Below, one piece after another: positions 54,347 to 63,770 of a stretch of 64,000 nucleotides of DNA (its first letter is position 1; each line of letters starts with the position of its first letter). This DNA is from Bradyrhizobium sp. ORS 285 (lineage in GTDB: Bacteria > Pseudomonadota > Alphaproteobacteria > Rhizobiales > Xanthobacteraceae). Both the position numbers and the translations under genes were made by a program. The notes beneath the pieces were generated by a model. That model ran no database searches. It worked only from the letters and a program-made list of their open reading frames with translations, and was not told the DNA's origin. The stretch is taken from NCBI RefSeq assembly GCF_900176205.1, contig NZ_LT859959.1, positions 6,623,001-6,687,000 on the forward strand. The letters are read 5' to 3'.

Positions 54347-54493
54347 GCGCCATCCCAGTGATCGAAGTTCGCCTGCCCCGCCTCTCCGATGCGAACTTCA
54401 TCATCGGACAGGCCCATTGCGCCCTTCATCGCGCATGCAGGCGCCGCGTTCAAGGCCGACGGGCCGTCGAGCGTGGAAAAGACGGCGGCCGAT

Positions 54494-55462
54494 TTACTCG
54501 GCCGCAGCTTCCGGCCGCAGCGAGCGGGGCAGCGGGAAGAACTCGTTCTCCTCGGCGGCCGACACGGTCTCGACATGCAGCACGTAGCGCTCGGCAAAGG
54601 CGCCCATGATCTCCTCGACGATCACCTCGGGTGCCGAGGCGCCGGCGGTGATGCCGAGGCTCTTGATGCCCTCGAAACGCGACCAGTCGATGTCCGAGGC
54701 GCGCTGGGCCAGCACCGCAATCGGACAGCCCTCGCGTTCGGCGACCTCACGCAGGCGCTGCGAATTGGACGAGTTCGGCGCACCGACCACGATCAGCGCA
54801 TCGACCACCGGCGCCACCTTCTTCACCGCCAGTTGGCGGTTCGTGGTGGCGTAGCAGATGTCTTCCTTGTGCGGGCCGGAGATGTTCGGGAAACGGCCCT
54901 TGAGGATCGCGACGATATCCTTGGTGTCGTCGATCGACAGCGTGGTCTGGGTGACGAATGCCAGATTGTTCGGGTCCTTCGGGGTGAAGGTCGCCGCGTC
55001 ATCGGCGGTCTCGATCAGGGTCACGGCGCCGGCAGGCAGCTGGCCGACGGTGCCGACCACCTCTGGGTGGTGGGAATGGCCGATCAGCAGGATTTCGCGG
55101 CCGCGCTTGAAGTGGATCGCGGCCTCGCGGTGGACCTTGGTCACCAGCGGGCAGGTCGCGTCCAGGGAGAAGAAATTGCGCGCCTGAGCCTCGGCGGGAA
55201 CCGATTTGGGCACGCCATGTGCGGAAAACACCACCGGTGCGTTGGTACTGTCGGGGATCTCGGCCAGCTCCTCGACGAAGATCGCGCCCTTGGTCTTCAG
55301 GCTGTCGACCACGTATTTATTGTGCACGATCTCGTGGCGGACATAGACCGGGGCGCCATAGATGGCGAGCGCCCGTTCCACGGTATCGATGGCGCGGACC
55401 ACGCCGGCGCAGAAGCCGCGCGGCGAACAAAGCACGATTTTCAGGTCTGGTTTGGCTGCCAT
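54494..55462 (-). CDS. ispH: 4-hydroxy-3-methylbut-2-enyl diphosphate reductase
   Basis: 322 residues from the ATG at 55462; the open frame continues upstream but without family sequence. The three Fe-S cysteines are visible in [24 protein letters not shown] and [12 protein letters not shown], together with [12 protein letters not shown] and [13 protein letters not shown]. The enzyme makes IPP and DMAPP in the last step of the MEP pathway. It is the first gene of the ispH-thrB-rnhA unit; the ribosome site is weak. Confidence 0.97.
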   Translation of the reverse strand: MAAKPDLKIVLCSPRGFCAGVVRAIDTVERALAIYGAPVYVRHEIVHNKYVVDSLKTKGAIFVEELAEIPDSTNAPVVFSAHGVPKSVPAEAQARNFFSLDATCPLVTKVHREAAIHFKRGREILLIGHSHHPEVVGTVGQLPAGAVTLIETADDAATFTPKDPNNLAFVTQTTLSIDDTKDIVAILKGRFPNISGPHKEDICYATTNRQLAVKKVAPVVDALIVVGAPNSSNSQRLREVAEREGCPIAVLAQRASDIDWSRFEGIKSLGITAGASAPEVIVEEIMGAFAERYVLHVETVSAAEENEFFPLPRSLRPEAAAE

Positions 55463-55743
55463 GGGCGGTCTGAGCTGATCTGTGCGGGCTTGTTGCGGCG
55501 ACCGGGGCACCCCGGGCCGGCAAGCGGGGGCGGTCGAAACGTCACGGCTTCGAGCTAGAACTCGTTTGGATAGGACACTTTCGGATAGGACTTGGGACTG
55601 CTTTCGAGCCCTGTCAAGGCCGTTTTCGTCAGGCCATTGCGCGCCGCCCCCGGGACGGCTTATATAGGGCGAATTCCCCGTCATCGCCGATGACCGCAGG
55701 TTTCGCCTCCCAGGGCCGGGGCGGAGCACAAAGGAGATTTGCC

Positions 55744-56439
55744 ATGAGCAACGCCCCGCTGATGCCGAAGGCAACTGCCGTGTGGCTGGTCGACAATACC
55801 GCCTTGACCTTCGACCAGGTCGCCGATTTTACCAAGATGCACCCGCTGGAGGTGCGCGCCATTGCCGACGGTGATGCGGCCCAGGGCATCAAGGGCATGG
55901 ACCCGATCTCGACCGGCCAGCTCACCCGCGAGGAGATCGAGAAGGCCGAGCGCGACCCGAATTACCGGCTCCGGTTGCAGGAGAGCAAGGTCGTGCTGCC
56001 GCCGCAGCCGAAGCGCAAGGGCCCGCGCTACACCCCGGTGTCGCGTCGCCATGAGCGTCCGAGCGCCATCCTCTGGCTGGTGCGGAACCATCCCGAGCTC
56101 AAGGACGCGCAGATCATGCGCCTGGTCGGCACCACCAAGACCACCATCGCCAGCGTCCGCGACCGCACCCATTGGAACGCGCAGACCCTGACGCCGATGG
56201 ACCCGGTGACGCTCGGCCTGTGCTCGCAGATCGAGCTCGATTTCGAGGTGCAGCGCGCCGCCAAGGAAAAGCCGCTCGACGCCAATTACAGCGGCGCCAC
56301 CCTGCTGCCGGCCTCCGAGACCACCCGCAAGGACGAGTACGAGCCGGCGGGCCACGACGAGGACGACCTCAACGTCGACGCCGTGTTCGCCAAGCTCAAG
56401 ACCATCGGCGGCAAGAAGCACGACGAGGACGAGGAGTAG
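55744..56439 (+). CDS. trcR: DUF1013 family cell-cycle regulator TrcR
   Basis: 231 residues from the ATG at 55744 (AAGGAGA upstream). The sequence is that of the alphaproteobacterial DUF1013 family: [39 protein letters not shown] and [20 protein letters not shown], followed by [18 protein letters not shown], a helix-turn-helix. The C-terminus is acidic and disordered. Members are annotated as TrcR, a cell-cycle transcriptional regulator named in Caulobacter. It is divergent from ispH, a conserved arrangement. Confidence 0.92.
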   Translation: MSNAPLMPKATAVWLVDNTALTFDQVADFTKMHPLEVRAIADGDAAQGIKGMDPISTGQLTREEIEKAERDPNYRLRLQESKVVLPPQPKRKGPRYTPVSRRHERPSAILWLVRNHPELKDAQIMRLVGTTKTTIASVRDRTHWNAQTLTPMDPVTLGLCSQIELDFEVQRAAKEKPLDANYSGATLLPASETTRKDEYEPAGHDEDDLNVDAVFAKLKTIGGKKHDEDEE

Positions 56440-56504
56440 GACGCGCGGGCGTCGTCCGCATCTCGACATCGGTCCCGGCACCGGTGCGCGAGACAATCCT
56501 CGGT

Positions 56505-56652
56505 GTCGTCCTGGACAAGCCCACCGACGCGTAGCGGCGGTGGGCGCAGATCCGGGACCCATGACCACCGAATTCAATGAGGTCCGCGGAACGGGCCGCC
56601 TGCCCACTACAAACATCGCGCGGTATGGGTCCCGGCTCAAGGCCGGGACGAC
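56505..56652. repeat. Palindromic intergenic repeat (GTCGTCC...GGGACGAC type)
   Basis: GTCGTCCTGG on the left and CCGGGACGAC on the right enclose GGGACCCATGACCACC and GGTATGGGTCCCGG. It is related to the element at 29442-29567. It occupies most of the gap between trcR and the ompW terminator. Confidence 0.75.
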
Positions 56653-56733
56653 AGCTGTGGGAAGGCGCGACCTCCCCATCAAGCTAACGCGATCTCCCCA
56701 TCGAGCCAATAAACCCGCAGCAGCAAGCCTCCC

Positions 56734-56764
56734 AAAAAAATGGCGCCGGGGATGCCGGCGCCAT
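56734..56764 (-). terminator. Rho-independent terminator of ompW
   Basis: On the minus strand ATGGCGCCGG, a short loop and CCGGCGCCAT are followed by seven T. The arms are 56755-56764 and 56740-56749, with the T tract at 56734-56740. It lies 27 bases after the ompW stop. Confidence 0.92.
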
Positions 56765-56790
56765 CGCAGTCTTGGGAGGAACGCTAACAA

Positions 56791-57522
56791 TCAGAACTTG
56801 TAGGTGATGCCGGCACCGACCAGCCACGGGTCGATGTTGGCGCGGCCGGTGACCGGAATGGCGCCGTTGACGGTCGCCGAGTAGTTGGGCTGCAGCCACA
56901 GCTTCTTGACGTCGACGTTGAAGCCCCAATGCTTGTCGAGCATGTAGTCGAAGCCGAACTGGACCGCGCCGCCCCACTGGTTCGAGATGTGCAGGTTGGT
57001 CACTGCGAGACCGTTGAACACCTGATTGGATGCGCTCTGGTTGAAGAACACCGTGTAGTTCACACCCGCGCCGATATAGGGCTTGAAGGCGCCGAAATCA
57101 GTGAAGTGATATTGCAGCGTCAGGGTCGGCGGCAACAGCGTGGCCTTGCCGATATTGAGTCCGTCCAGCGTGCCGGTGCCGCTGATCGAGTGGCGGGTCA
57201 CGCCGAGGATCAGCTCGGCCGCGATGTTCTTGGTGAAGAAGTAGCTGATGTCGAGCTCGGGCACGACCTGATTGGAGATCTTCAGGCCGGAATTCGGCGA
57301 CGACAGCGCCGGCACGCCGGCGACGTTCACGCTCGACCCGCCGGCATCCGGCAGCACGCCGAGCGCACGGACGCGGAGCATCCAGGGATTCCAGGCTTCG
57401 ACGACCGGCGCCTTGGTGTAGACCGGCGCGGCCGACAGGTCGGCTGCCTGCGCGGAGCCCATGGTTCCGCAGATCGCTGCCAGCACCAGCAGCGACGACG
57501 AGAGTTGGAAGGTTCTGTTCAT
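56791..57522 (-). CDS. ompW: OmpW-family outer membrane protein
   Basis: 243 residues from the ATG at 57522; an ATG at 57534 is possible. The signal peptide ends GSAQA. The mature part is an eight-stranded barrel with the OmpW landmarks: WMLRVRALGVLPDAGGS at the first strand, LDISYFFTKNIAAELILGVT, LPPTLTLQYHF, FKPYIGAGVNYTVFF, and a C-terminal aromatic ending LVGAGITYKF. OmpW proteins are small hydrophobic-channel porins. A perfect FixK/FNR box lies 104 bases upstream, consistent with low-oxygen control as in E. coli ompW. A terminator follows. Confidence 0.92.
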   Translation of the reverse strand: MNRTFQLSSSLLVLAAICGTMGSAQAADLSAAPVYTKAPVVEAWNPWMLRVRALGVLPDAGGSSVNVAGVPALSSPNSGLKISNQVVPELDISYFFTKNIAAELILGVTRHSISGTGTLDGLNIGKATLLPPTLTLQYHFTDFGAFKPYIGAGVNYTVFFNQSASNQVFNGLAVTNLHISNQWGGAVQFGFDYMLDKHWGFNVDVKKLWLQPNYSATVNGAIPVTGRANIDPWLVGAGITYKF

Positions 57523-57625
57523 CGAGGTCCCCATAGCCACACGTGAGCTACATCCGCTTGATTTGCGCAGGCCAAGCCGCGCTCTTGCGGTCACAGATGT
57601 GGCAGGGACGCCATGGAGTTGGATT

Positions 57626-57639
57626 TGATCTCAATCAAT
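57626..57639 (-). promoter_or_regulatory. Perfect FixK/FNR box upstream of ompW
   Basis: TTGATCTCAATCAA, i.e. TTGAT-N4-ATCAA, identical to the consensus of the CRP/FNR-type regulators FixK2 and FNR. It starts 104 bases upstream of the ompW start codon. At the typical -40 position, transcription would start near 57591. Confidence 0.75.
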
Positions 57640-57715
57640 CGGCGATGTTGCAGCGCCGATGTCGCCGAACTGTTGCATTGACGACACGCGCCATGAGAGG
57701 CGGTTGCAGTCGCGG

Positions 57716-57988
57716 TCAGGGGCGATCGGGATGGTTCATCATGTATTCGCCGAGATCGCGCTGCCGGCGATCGGCGCGCGCCTCGGCGCGTTGCCGCTGC
57801 ACGTCGCGGTCCTTGCGGCAGGCGACATAGTCCGAGGAGCCCGGCGCAACCTTGCCGCCGGCTTGGCAGACCGCATCGTCATCATCATTGCCGAGCGCCA
57901 CCGCGGCGCCTTGGTTCCGAGAGGCGCAGGCGGCAAGCGAGAGCGCGGTCAGCAGCACCAAAGCGAGGCGGGCGGAGGTCTGTCGCAT
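57716..57988 (-). CDS. Small lipoprotein
   Basis: 90 residues from the ATG at 57988; an ATG at 58000 is the alternative. The N-terminal lipobox is LLTALSLAACASRN (Cys at about residue 22). The mature part has a short acidic run (GNDDDDAVCQ), two further Cys (DAVCQAGG and YVACRKDRD) that may pair, and a basic helical C-terminus. It would be anchored in the outer or inner membrane by lipid. No family recognised. Confidence 0.78.
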   Translation of the reverse strand: MRQTSARLALVLLTALSLAACASRNQGAAVALGNDDDDAVCQAGGKVAPGSSDYVACRKDRDVQRQRAEARADRRQRDLGEYMMNHPDRP

Positions 57989-58326
57989 CGGGCGTTCCAT
58001 TCTCGTCAATCGGGCGGTCTGAAGCCGTTGATTGACGACAATGAAGGCCGGGGTCAAGCCCAGGAGCGCACCCGTGCTCCTCACCCTGAGAGGATGAGAA
58101 AGAATTCGAATTTTGCAGTTTTCGGACGAGCTAAGTCGTTGATTTGACTCATGTCGAAAATTGCCGAAATCGAAAGATTCACACCCTCTGAGGAGCACGC
58201 CAGAGGCGGGCGTCTCGAAGGGCGAGGCCCGACTGTGGCCTCATGGTTCGAGACGCGCCTTCGGCGCTCCTCGCCATGAGGGTTGAGCGCGATCGACGCC
58301 GCGCGGTGACCCTGAGCAGCGTGACG

Positions 58327-60231
58327 CTACACCCGGCTCTTCAGCGCCTCGCCGATCTCCTCGAGCACCTTGGGATCCTCGATCGTGGCCGGCATGCTCC
58401 ATTGTTCGCCGTCGGCGATCTTCTTGATGGTGCCGCGCAGGATCTTGCCGGAGCGCGTCTTTGGCAGCCGGCCGACAGTGATCGCGAGCTTGAAGGCTGC
58501 GACCGGACCGAGCTTGTCGCGCACCAGCGCCACGATCTCCTTCTCGATCACCGACGGGCTGCGCGACACGCCGGCCTTGAGCACCAGGAAACCGCAGGGC
58601 ACTTCGCCCTTGATCGCATCCTTGATGCCGAGCACAGCGCATTCGGCGACATCAGGATGCGAGGCGAGGATCTCCTCCATGCCGCCGGTCGAGAGCCGGT
58701 GGCCGGCGACGTTGATGATGTCGTCGGTGCGTCCCATCACGAAGACATAGCCGTCCTCGTCCTTGAAGCCGGCGTCGGAGGTCTTGTAGTAGCCCGGGAA
58801 TTCGCTGAGGTAGGATTCCTTGAAGCGGTCCTCCTGCTGCCACAAGGTCGGTAGGCAGCCCGGCGGCATCGGCAGCTTGATTACGATCGAGCCCATCGTA
58901 TTGGCGGGCACGGGCTTGGCCGCCTCGTCGACGATGTCGACCTGATAGCCGGGCATCGGCACCGTCGGCGAGCCATGCTTGACCGGCAACAGGCCGAGGC
59001 CGACCGGATTGCCGGCGATGCACCAGCCGGTTTCGGTCTGCCACCAATGGTCGATCACCGGCACCTTGAGCTGCTGCTCGGCCCATTCCACCGTCGGCGG
59101 ATCGGCGCGCTCGCCGGCCAGGAACAGCGTGCGGAATTGGGACAGGTCATATTTGCGCAAGAACGTGCCTTCCGGATCTTCCTTGCGAATGGCGCGGAAC
59201 GCCGTCGGCGCGGTGAACAGCGCCACCGCCTTGTGATCCGCGATCACGCGCCAGAACGCGCCGGCATCGGGTGTGCCGACCGGCTTGCCCTCGTACATCA
59301 CCGAGGTCGCGCCATGAATCAGGGGGCCGTAGATGATGTAGCTGTGACCGACCACCCAGCCGATATCCGAGCCGCACCACCACACCTCGCCCGGCTTGAT
59401 GCCATAGAGGTTTTCCATCGACCATTTCAGCGCAACCAGATGCCCGCCATTGTCACGCACGACGCCCTTCGGCTTGCCGGTCGTGCCTGAGGTGTAGAGG
59501 ATATAGAGCGGATCGGTCGCGAGCACGGGCACGCAAGGCGCGAGCTTGCCGTTGGCGAGCGCGGATTTGCGCAGCGCCGCCCAGTCGTAGTCGCGGCCGG
59601 GCTTCAGCTCGCAGACATGCTCGGGACGCTGCAGGATGATGCAGGCCTTGGGCCGGTTGTCGGCCAGCTCGATCGCCTGGTCGAGCAGCGGCTTGTACTG
59701 CACGATACGGCCGGGCTCGATGCCGCAGCTGGCCGACAACACCAGCTTCGGCGTCGCGTCGTCGATGCGGGTCGCGAGCTCCTTGGCGGCGAAGCCGCCG
59801 AACACCACCGAATGCACCGCGCCGATCCGCGCGCAGGCGAGCATTGCGACCATCGCCTCCGGCACCATCGGCATATACAGGATGACGCGGTCGCCCTTGC
59901 CGACGCCGAAATCCTGCATGATCGCGGCGAGCGTCTGCACCTCCTTCAGCATCTCGGCGTAGGTGATCCTGGTGACGGAGTTCGTCAGCGGCGAATCATG
60001 GATCAGCGCCAGCTGGTCACCGCGGCCGGCGGCGACGTGGCGGTCGAGCGCGTTGTAGCAGGTGTTGACGACGGCGCCGGCGAACCAGCGGCCGTAGGCG
60101 CCCATCGTGGGATCAAAGACCTTCTTGGCCGGCTCGATCCAATCGATCGCGCGGGCGGCCTCGGCCCAGAACCCTTCGGGGTCCTGCAGCGACCGGGCAT
60201 GGACCTCGTGATAGCGGCTCGCAGCGCTCAT
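58327..60231 (-). CDS. prpE: Propionyl-CoA synthetase
   Basis: 634 residues from the ATG at 60231 (GGGGAAA upstream). Length and sequence match PrpE more than AcsA: the ACS N-terminal domain (LQDPEGFWAEAARAIDW), ANL motifs LYILYTSGTTGKPKGVVRDN, WWQTETGWCIAGNPVGL, GYYKTSDAGFKDEDGYVFVM and GRTDDIINVAGHRLSTGGME, and the C-terminal acetylatable Lys in PKTRSGKILRGTIKK. It converts propionate, ATP and CoA to propionyl-CoA in the cytosol. A near-perfect FixK/FNR box lies upstream. No methylcitrate-cycle genes are adjacent. Confidence 0.9.
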   Translation of the reverse strand: MSAASRYHEVHARSLQDPEGFWAEAARAIDWIEPAKKVFDPTMGAYGRWFAGAVVNTCYNALDRHVAAGRGDQLALIHDSPLTNSVTRITYAEMLKEVQTLAAIMQDFGVGKGDRVILYMPMVPEAMVAMLACARIGAVHSVVFGGFAAKELATRIDDATPKLVLSASCGIEPGRIVQYKPLLDQAIELADNRPKACIILQRPEHVCELKPGRDYDWAALRKSALANGKLAPCVPVLATDPLYILYTSGTTGKPKGVVRDNGGHLVALKWSMENLYGIKPGEVWWCGSDIGWVVGHSYIIYGPLIHGATSVMYEGKPVGTPDAGAFWRVIADHKAVALFTAPTAFRAIRKEDPEGTFLRKYDLSQFRTLFLAGERADPPTVEWAEQQLKVPVIDHWWQTETGWCIAGNPVGLGLLPVKHGSPTVPMPGYQVDIVDEAAKPVPANTMGSIVIKLPMPPGCLPTLWQQEDRFKESYLSEFPGYYKTSDAGFKDEDGYVFVMGRTDDIINVAGHRLSTGGMEEILASHPDVAECAVLGIKDAIKGEVPCGFLVLKAGVSRSPSVIEKEIVALVRDKLGPVAAFKLAITVGRLPKTRSGKILRGTIKKIADGEQWSMPATIEDPKVLEEIGEALKSRV

Positions 60232-60303
60232 GACGTTTCCCCAAGATCTGTGTTTATTCCCGACTATTGTCCGGGACAAAGCGACAGTTCAAGCCGTCAT
60301 GAA

Positions 60304-60317
60304 TTGATCCAGATCAG
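60304..60317 (-). promoter_or_regulatory. Near-consensus FixK/FNR box upstream of prpE
   Basis: TTGATCCAGATCAG: 13 of 14 bases match TTGAT-N4-ATCAA. Its centre is about 79 bases before the prpE start, a plausible activating position. Only the last base differs from the box found before many rhizobial microaerobic genes. Confidence 0.5.
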
Positions 60318-60352
60318 GCGAGCCTGAACCTCCGGCAATTTTCCAGGCTGGA

Positions 60353-61726
60353 TCAATGCGCCGCGTCCCGGAGCATATCCAGGCGGCGCTGCATGGCTAG
60401 ACGAAGGTCGTAGCCGGGCTTGCCGAAGCGGACGTTGCGCTCGGCGATGAAGTCGCGCTGCGTGCTGCGCAACTCCGCGGCAGCACGGCCGCGGGACGAC
60501 TTCAAGAGCCGGGCATAGCTCTCGGAAATACCGAGATCGAGCACCGAGAGCTGCGGGTCGGCACAGATGACCTTCTCCACTTCACGCACGGCGGTCGCGC
60601 AGTCGAACGACGGGCCGCTGCGCTCCGACGGCGCATTCAAAGGCCGCGGCGGCTCGGCGCCGAACTTCTTGATCTCCGCCAGCATGACGCGACGGCCGCT
60701 CGCGGCATTGTCGTTGCCCGGATCGAGGCGCAGCGCGGCCTCGTAGTCCGCGAGTGCCTTGGCGCGCTCGCCCATCTTGCGGAACAGCACGGCCCGGTTG
60801 TTGTAGGTCAGCGCAAAATTCGGATCGAGGCGGAGAGCGGCATCGTAATCGCTCAAAGCCGAGCCGAGCTCGCCCTTGAACTGATAGGAGTCGCCGCGGT
60901 TGGTCAGGAAGTTCGGCTTCGGCTGCAGCTTGATCGCCTGGTCGTAATCGGCGATCGCCTTGTCGTACTCCTTCATCGCGGCGTAGGTCAGGCCGCGGTT
61001 GTCGTAATATTCCGGCACCTTCGGATCGCGCCGGATCGCCTCGTGATCGTCGGCCAACGCCTTGTCGATCTGGCCGAGCTTCTTGTAGGCGGCGGCGCGG
61101 TTGGTGAAGGTGCGCGGCCGGTCGGGATCGAGGCGGATGGCCTCGTTGTAGTCCTGCACCGCCTTTTCGTTGTCGCCGCGCAGATAGAACGCGACGCCGC
61201 GATCGGCATAGGCCTGCGCGTAATCAGGCTTCAGGCGGATGGCCTGGTCGTAGTCGGCGAGCGCGCGATCGAGCCGGCGCTGCTCGGTATAAACGACGCC
61301 GCGCAGCTCATACGCTTCGGCATCATTCGGATCGAGCGAGATCGCCATGCTGAGATCGGCCGCGGCCTTGCCGGCATCGCCGCCGGCCTCGCGCATGAAA
61401 TCACCGCGCAGCCGGTAGGCGCGCGCATTCTTGCCGTCGAGCGCGATGGCGCGATCGAGATCTTTGAGCGCCTGGCTCATGCCGCCTGTCGTGCGCGCAT
61501 GGGCATCGGCGCGGATGACGAGCGCAGCCGACTGGCCCCTCGGCGCGCTCGCCGCCTCGATCGCAACGGTGCACGTGGTGATGAGTTCAGACGGCGATGC
61601 TCTGCTGCCTGGCGTGCATTCCGTCGCGACCGCCGGGAAGGCCCCCAGGCAGAGAACGAAACCGAGGGCCAATGACGGCGCGCGGTAAGACTTGCGGGGC
61701 GACATCGCTTGAATGGAGGAGTGCAT
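60353..61726 (-). CDS. Periplasmic TPR protein with C-terminal DUF1311/LprI-like domain
   Basis: 457 residues if started at the ATG at 61726; ATGs further in frame exist and the ribosome site is poor. The signal peptide is LALGFVLCLGAFPAVA. About nine tetratricopeptide repeats follow (for example AIALDGKNARAYRLRGDFMR, IRLKPDYAQAYADRGVAFYL, LRLDPNFALTYNNRAVLFRK). The C-terminal domain has FDCATAVREVEKVICADPQL, then a helical region with RSTQRDFIAERNVRFGKPGY, typical of the LprI-like DUF1311 fold. The TPR part should bind other proteins; the Cys pair suggests an oxidised periplasmic domain. Confidence 0.85.
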   Translation of the reverse strand: MHSSIQAMSPRKSYRAPSLALGFVLCLGAFPAVATECTPGSRASPSELITTCTVAIEAASAPRGQSAALVIRADAHARTTGGMSQALKDLDRAIALDGKNARAYRLRGDFMREAGGDAGKAAADLSMAISLDPNDAEAYELRGVVYTEQRRLDRALADYDQAIRLKPDYAQAYADRGVAFYLRGDNEKAVQDYNEAIRLDPDRPRTFTNRAAAYKKLGQIDKALADDHEAIRRDPKVPEYYDNRGLTYAAMKEYDKAIADYDQAIKLQPKPNFLTNRGDSYQFKGELGSALSDYDAALRLDPNFALTYNNRAVLFRKMGERAKALADYEAALRLDPGNDNAASGRRVMLAEIKKFGAEPPRPLNAPSERSGPSFDCATAVREVEKVICADPQLSVLDLGISESYARLLKSSRGRAAAELRSTQRDFIAERNVRFGKPGYDLRLAMQRRLDMLRDAAH

Positions 61727-61818
61727 CGGCGAGCTCGGCTTGGGTCTTCGACCGGGAGCGGTCAGCTTCCCCGTTGTCGTCACCGGCCGGAGCGGGGTTC
61801 AAGCCGCCCGGCTGATGG

Positions 61819-62631
61819 TCAATAGCCATCCGAGCCGTTCAGCCGCCGCAGGCGGTCCTGCATCGCCTTTTTGAGATCGTAGCCGCTGCGGCCGAACCCG
61901 GCATTGCGGCGGGCGATGAAGGCATCCTGCTCGCGCTGGAGCGCGCGGACCGCGGCCGGCCCTGGTGCCTCGCGAACCACCCGGGCATGCGAGCCGTCGA
62001 TCTCACGGTCGAGATTGGCAAGCTCCGGGTCAGCACAAATCGCCTTCTCCACCGCGCGCCGCGCCGTCGCGCAATTGAAGCTGGGCCGCCCTGCGACCGC
62101 CATCTGCGCGCCGAGACGCTCGAGCTCGACGGCGAGCGTATGATAGTTGCTGCGGGCGCTGGCGTGATCCGGATTGAGCCGCAGCGCCGCGGCGAAATCG
62201 GCCAGCGCTTTCGGGCGGTCGCCCTTCTTCCGATACAGCTCGCCGCGCGCATTGAAGATGTTGGCGAGCGTCGGATCGAGCTGCAGCGCGACGCCATAGT
62301 CGGCGATGGCGCGATCGGCATCGCCTCTGCTGATGTAGATCGAGGCGCGCGCGATCAGCGCGTTGATGCGATCGCTCTTCGGAACCTTGGCGTTGTCGAT
62401 CAGAGCGCCGCATTCGGTGAGCACCTTGTCGCCGTCACGCGCCTCGGACGCGGCGATGCAGGCGGCCGCATCAACCACCGGCTCCTTGCCTGGTTCGGCC
62501 GCACCGACCGCATGCGCTGCCGTCGCGAACAACATTCCCGAGGTGATGAGCGCGGCCAGCCGCGCACTGCCACGGCGAACGGAGATGGCCTGCGTGAAGA
62601 CGGGTATCGGCAAGGCGGCTGGTTCTCTCAA
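61819..62631 (-). CDS. Shorter periplasmic TPR/DUF1311 protein
   Basis: 270 residues; the only upstream start that keeps the whole signal region is a TTG at 62631, so the start is uncertain. The signal sequence (SARLAALITSGMLFATAAHA) is followed by about three TPR units (ADRAIADYGVALQLDPTLAN, KALADFAAALRLNPDHASAR) and a C-terminal domain parallel to that of the gene at 60353: FNCATARRAVEKAICADPEL and ALQREQDAFIARRNAGFGRS. The two genes are tandem in the same direction, 92 bases apart, and are probably duplicates that differ in TPR number. Confidence 0.82.
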   Translation of the reverse strand: MREPAALPIPVFTQAISVRRGSARLAALITSGMLFATAAHAVGAAEPGKEPVVDAAACIAASEARDGDKVLTECGALIDNAKVPKSDRINALIARASIYISRGDADRAIADYGVALQLDPTLANIFNARGELYRKKGDRPKALADFAAALRLNPDHASARSNYHTLAVELERLGAQMAVAGRPSFNCATARRAVEKAICADPELANLDREIDGSHARVVREAPGPAAVRALQREQDAFIARRNAGFGRSGYDLKKAMQDRLRRLNGSDGY

Positions 62632-62872
62632 GGCGTGGACAAACCGGACATCGGCGACAAACAGTGCTTTCCGTCAACTATACAGCCGTGGCGCGGCCGC
62701 GGAAGTCCTTCCATGCCGACGTGTTGCGGCCGCTCAGACCGAATCGTCCCTGCAGGCAACTGACATGCACGTGATCATCTGACCTGCACCGCTCGCGATC
62801 TCGTGGATGCGGTGCGGCTGCCGCGACGACCGCGGCATTGAACCTGCGGCAGCCGCGGCAGACACAACCTCC

Positions 62873-63643
62873 ATGACGATCCTGACAGAGCATTCGCGCG
62901 CACGCGGCGTCATTGCGTCTCCTGCGCGCTATTTCTATTTCAACATGGCCCTGGCCTGCATGGCCACAGCCTTTCTCGGCTTTGCGCCGACCTACTGGAT
63001 GCCACTGGCGCGCGGCGCATTTTCCGGCGCGCCCGTGGTTCATTTCCACGGCTTCCTGTTCTTCACCTGGACGCTGTATTTCACCCTCCAGACGTGGCTC
63101 GCCGCCTCGGGGCGGACGTCGTGGCACCGCTCGCTCGGCATCTTCGGCGTGTCGCTCGCCACGGCGATGACGATCTTCGGCTTCTTGGTCGCTGTGGAAG
63201 CCATGAAGCGCTCGGCCGCGATCGGCCAGCCCAATGAAGGCATCGCTTTCGCAATCGTGCCGCTCAGCGGCATCGCCTTCTTCGCGGTCGTGTTCGCGCT
63301 CGCGGTGATGCAGGCCCGGCGGCCGGAGACGCACAAGCGGCTGATGCTGCTTGCCGGCATCTCGCTGCTCGACGCCGCCGTCGCGCGCTGGTTCCTGACG
63401 TTCCTGGCGCCGCCCGGCCCGCTCGGCCCGCCGCCGGTGTTCGTCACCATCCCGCCCGCCTTCGTTGCCTATCTGCTGCTCGCCGTCGCGATCATCTACG
63501 ACCGCCGCACATTCGGGCGGGTTCATCCGGTCTATCTCTATGGCGGCCTGGCGCTGATCGCCGTGAAGCTGTTGAACTGGCCGATCAGCATGACGTCGGC
63601 GTGGCACGCGATCGGCAGCGGCATCCTGGCGATGGCGCAGTAG
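62873..63643 (+). CDS. Polytopic membrane protein with conserved histidines
   Basis: 256 residues from the ATG at 62873, about seven hydrophobic segments. Conserved-looking His residues lie at segment ends: VVHFHGFLFFTWTLYFTLQT, TSWHRSLGIFGV, ETHKRLMLLAGIS and RVHPVYLYGG. The spacing of His pairs recalls cytochrome b-type heme ligands, but this is a guess. No named family is certain. It is divergent from the TPR genes. Confidence 0.7.
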   Translation: MTILTEHSRARGVIASPARYFYFNMALACMATAFLGFAPTYWMPLARGAFSGAPVVHFHGFLFFTWTLYFTLQTWLAASGRTSWHRSLGIFGVSLATAMTIFGFLVAVEAMKRSAAIGQPNEGIAFAIVPLSGIAFFAVVFALAVMQARRPETHKRLMLLAGISLLDAAVARWFLTFLAPPGPLGPPPVFVTIPPAFVAYLLLAVAIIYDRRTFGRVHPVYLYGGLALIAVKLLNWPISMTSAWHAIGSGILAMAQ

Positions 63644-63669
63644 GCACTACTCTTCAGTCAACCACCGCC

Positions 63670-63751
63670 GTCATTGCGAGGAGCCGAAGGCGACGAAGCA
63701 ATCCAGGGGCTCCGCGGATGCCCTGGATTGCGTCGCTTCGCTCGCGATGAC
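63670..63751. repeat. Palindromic intergenic repeat (GTCATTGCGAG type)
   Basis: GTCATTGCGAGGAGCC at the left and CGCTTCGCTCGCGATGAC at the right enclose GCAATCCAGGG and CCCTGGATTGC. It is the same family as the element at 29244-29358. Confidence 0.85.
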
Positions 63752-63770
63752 GGAGGAAACGTCCGGCGCG

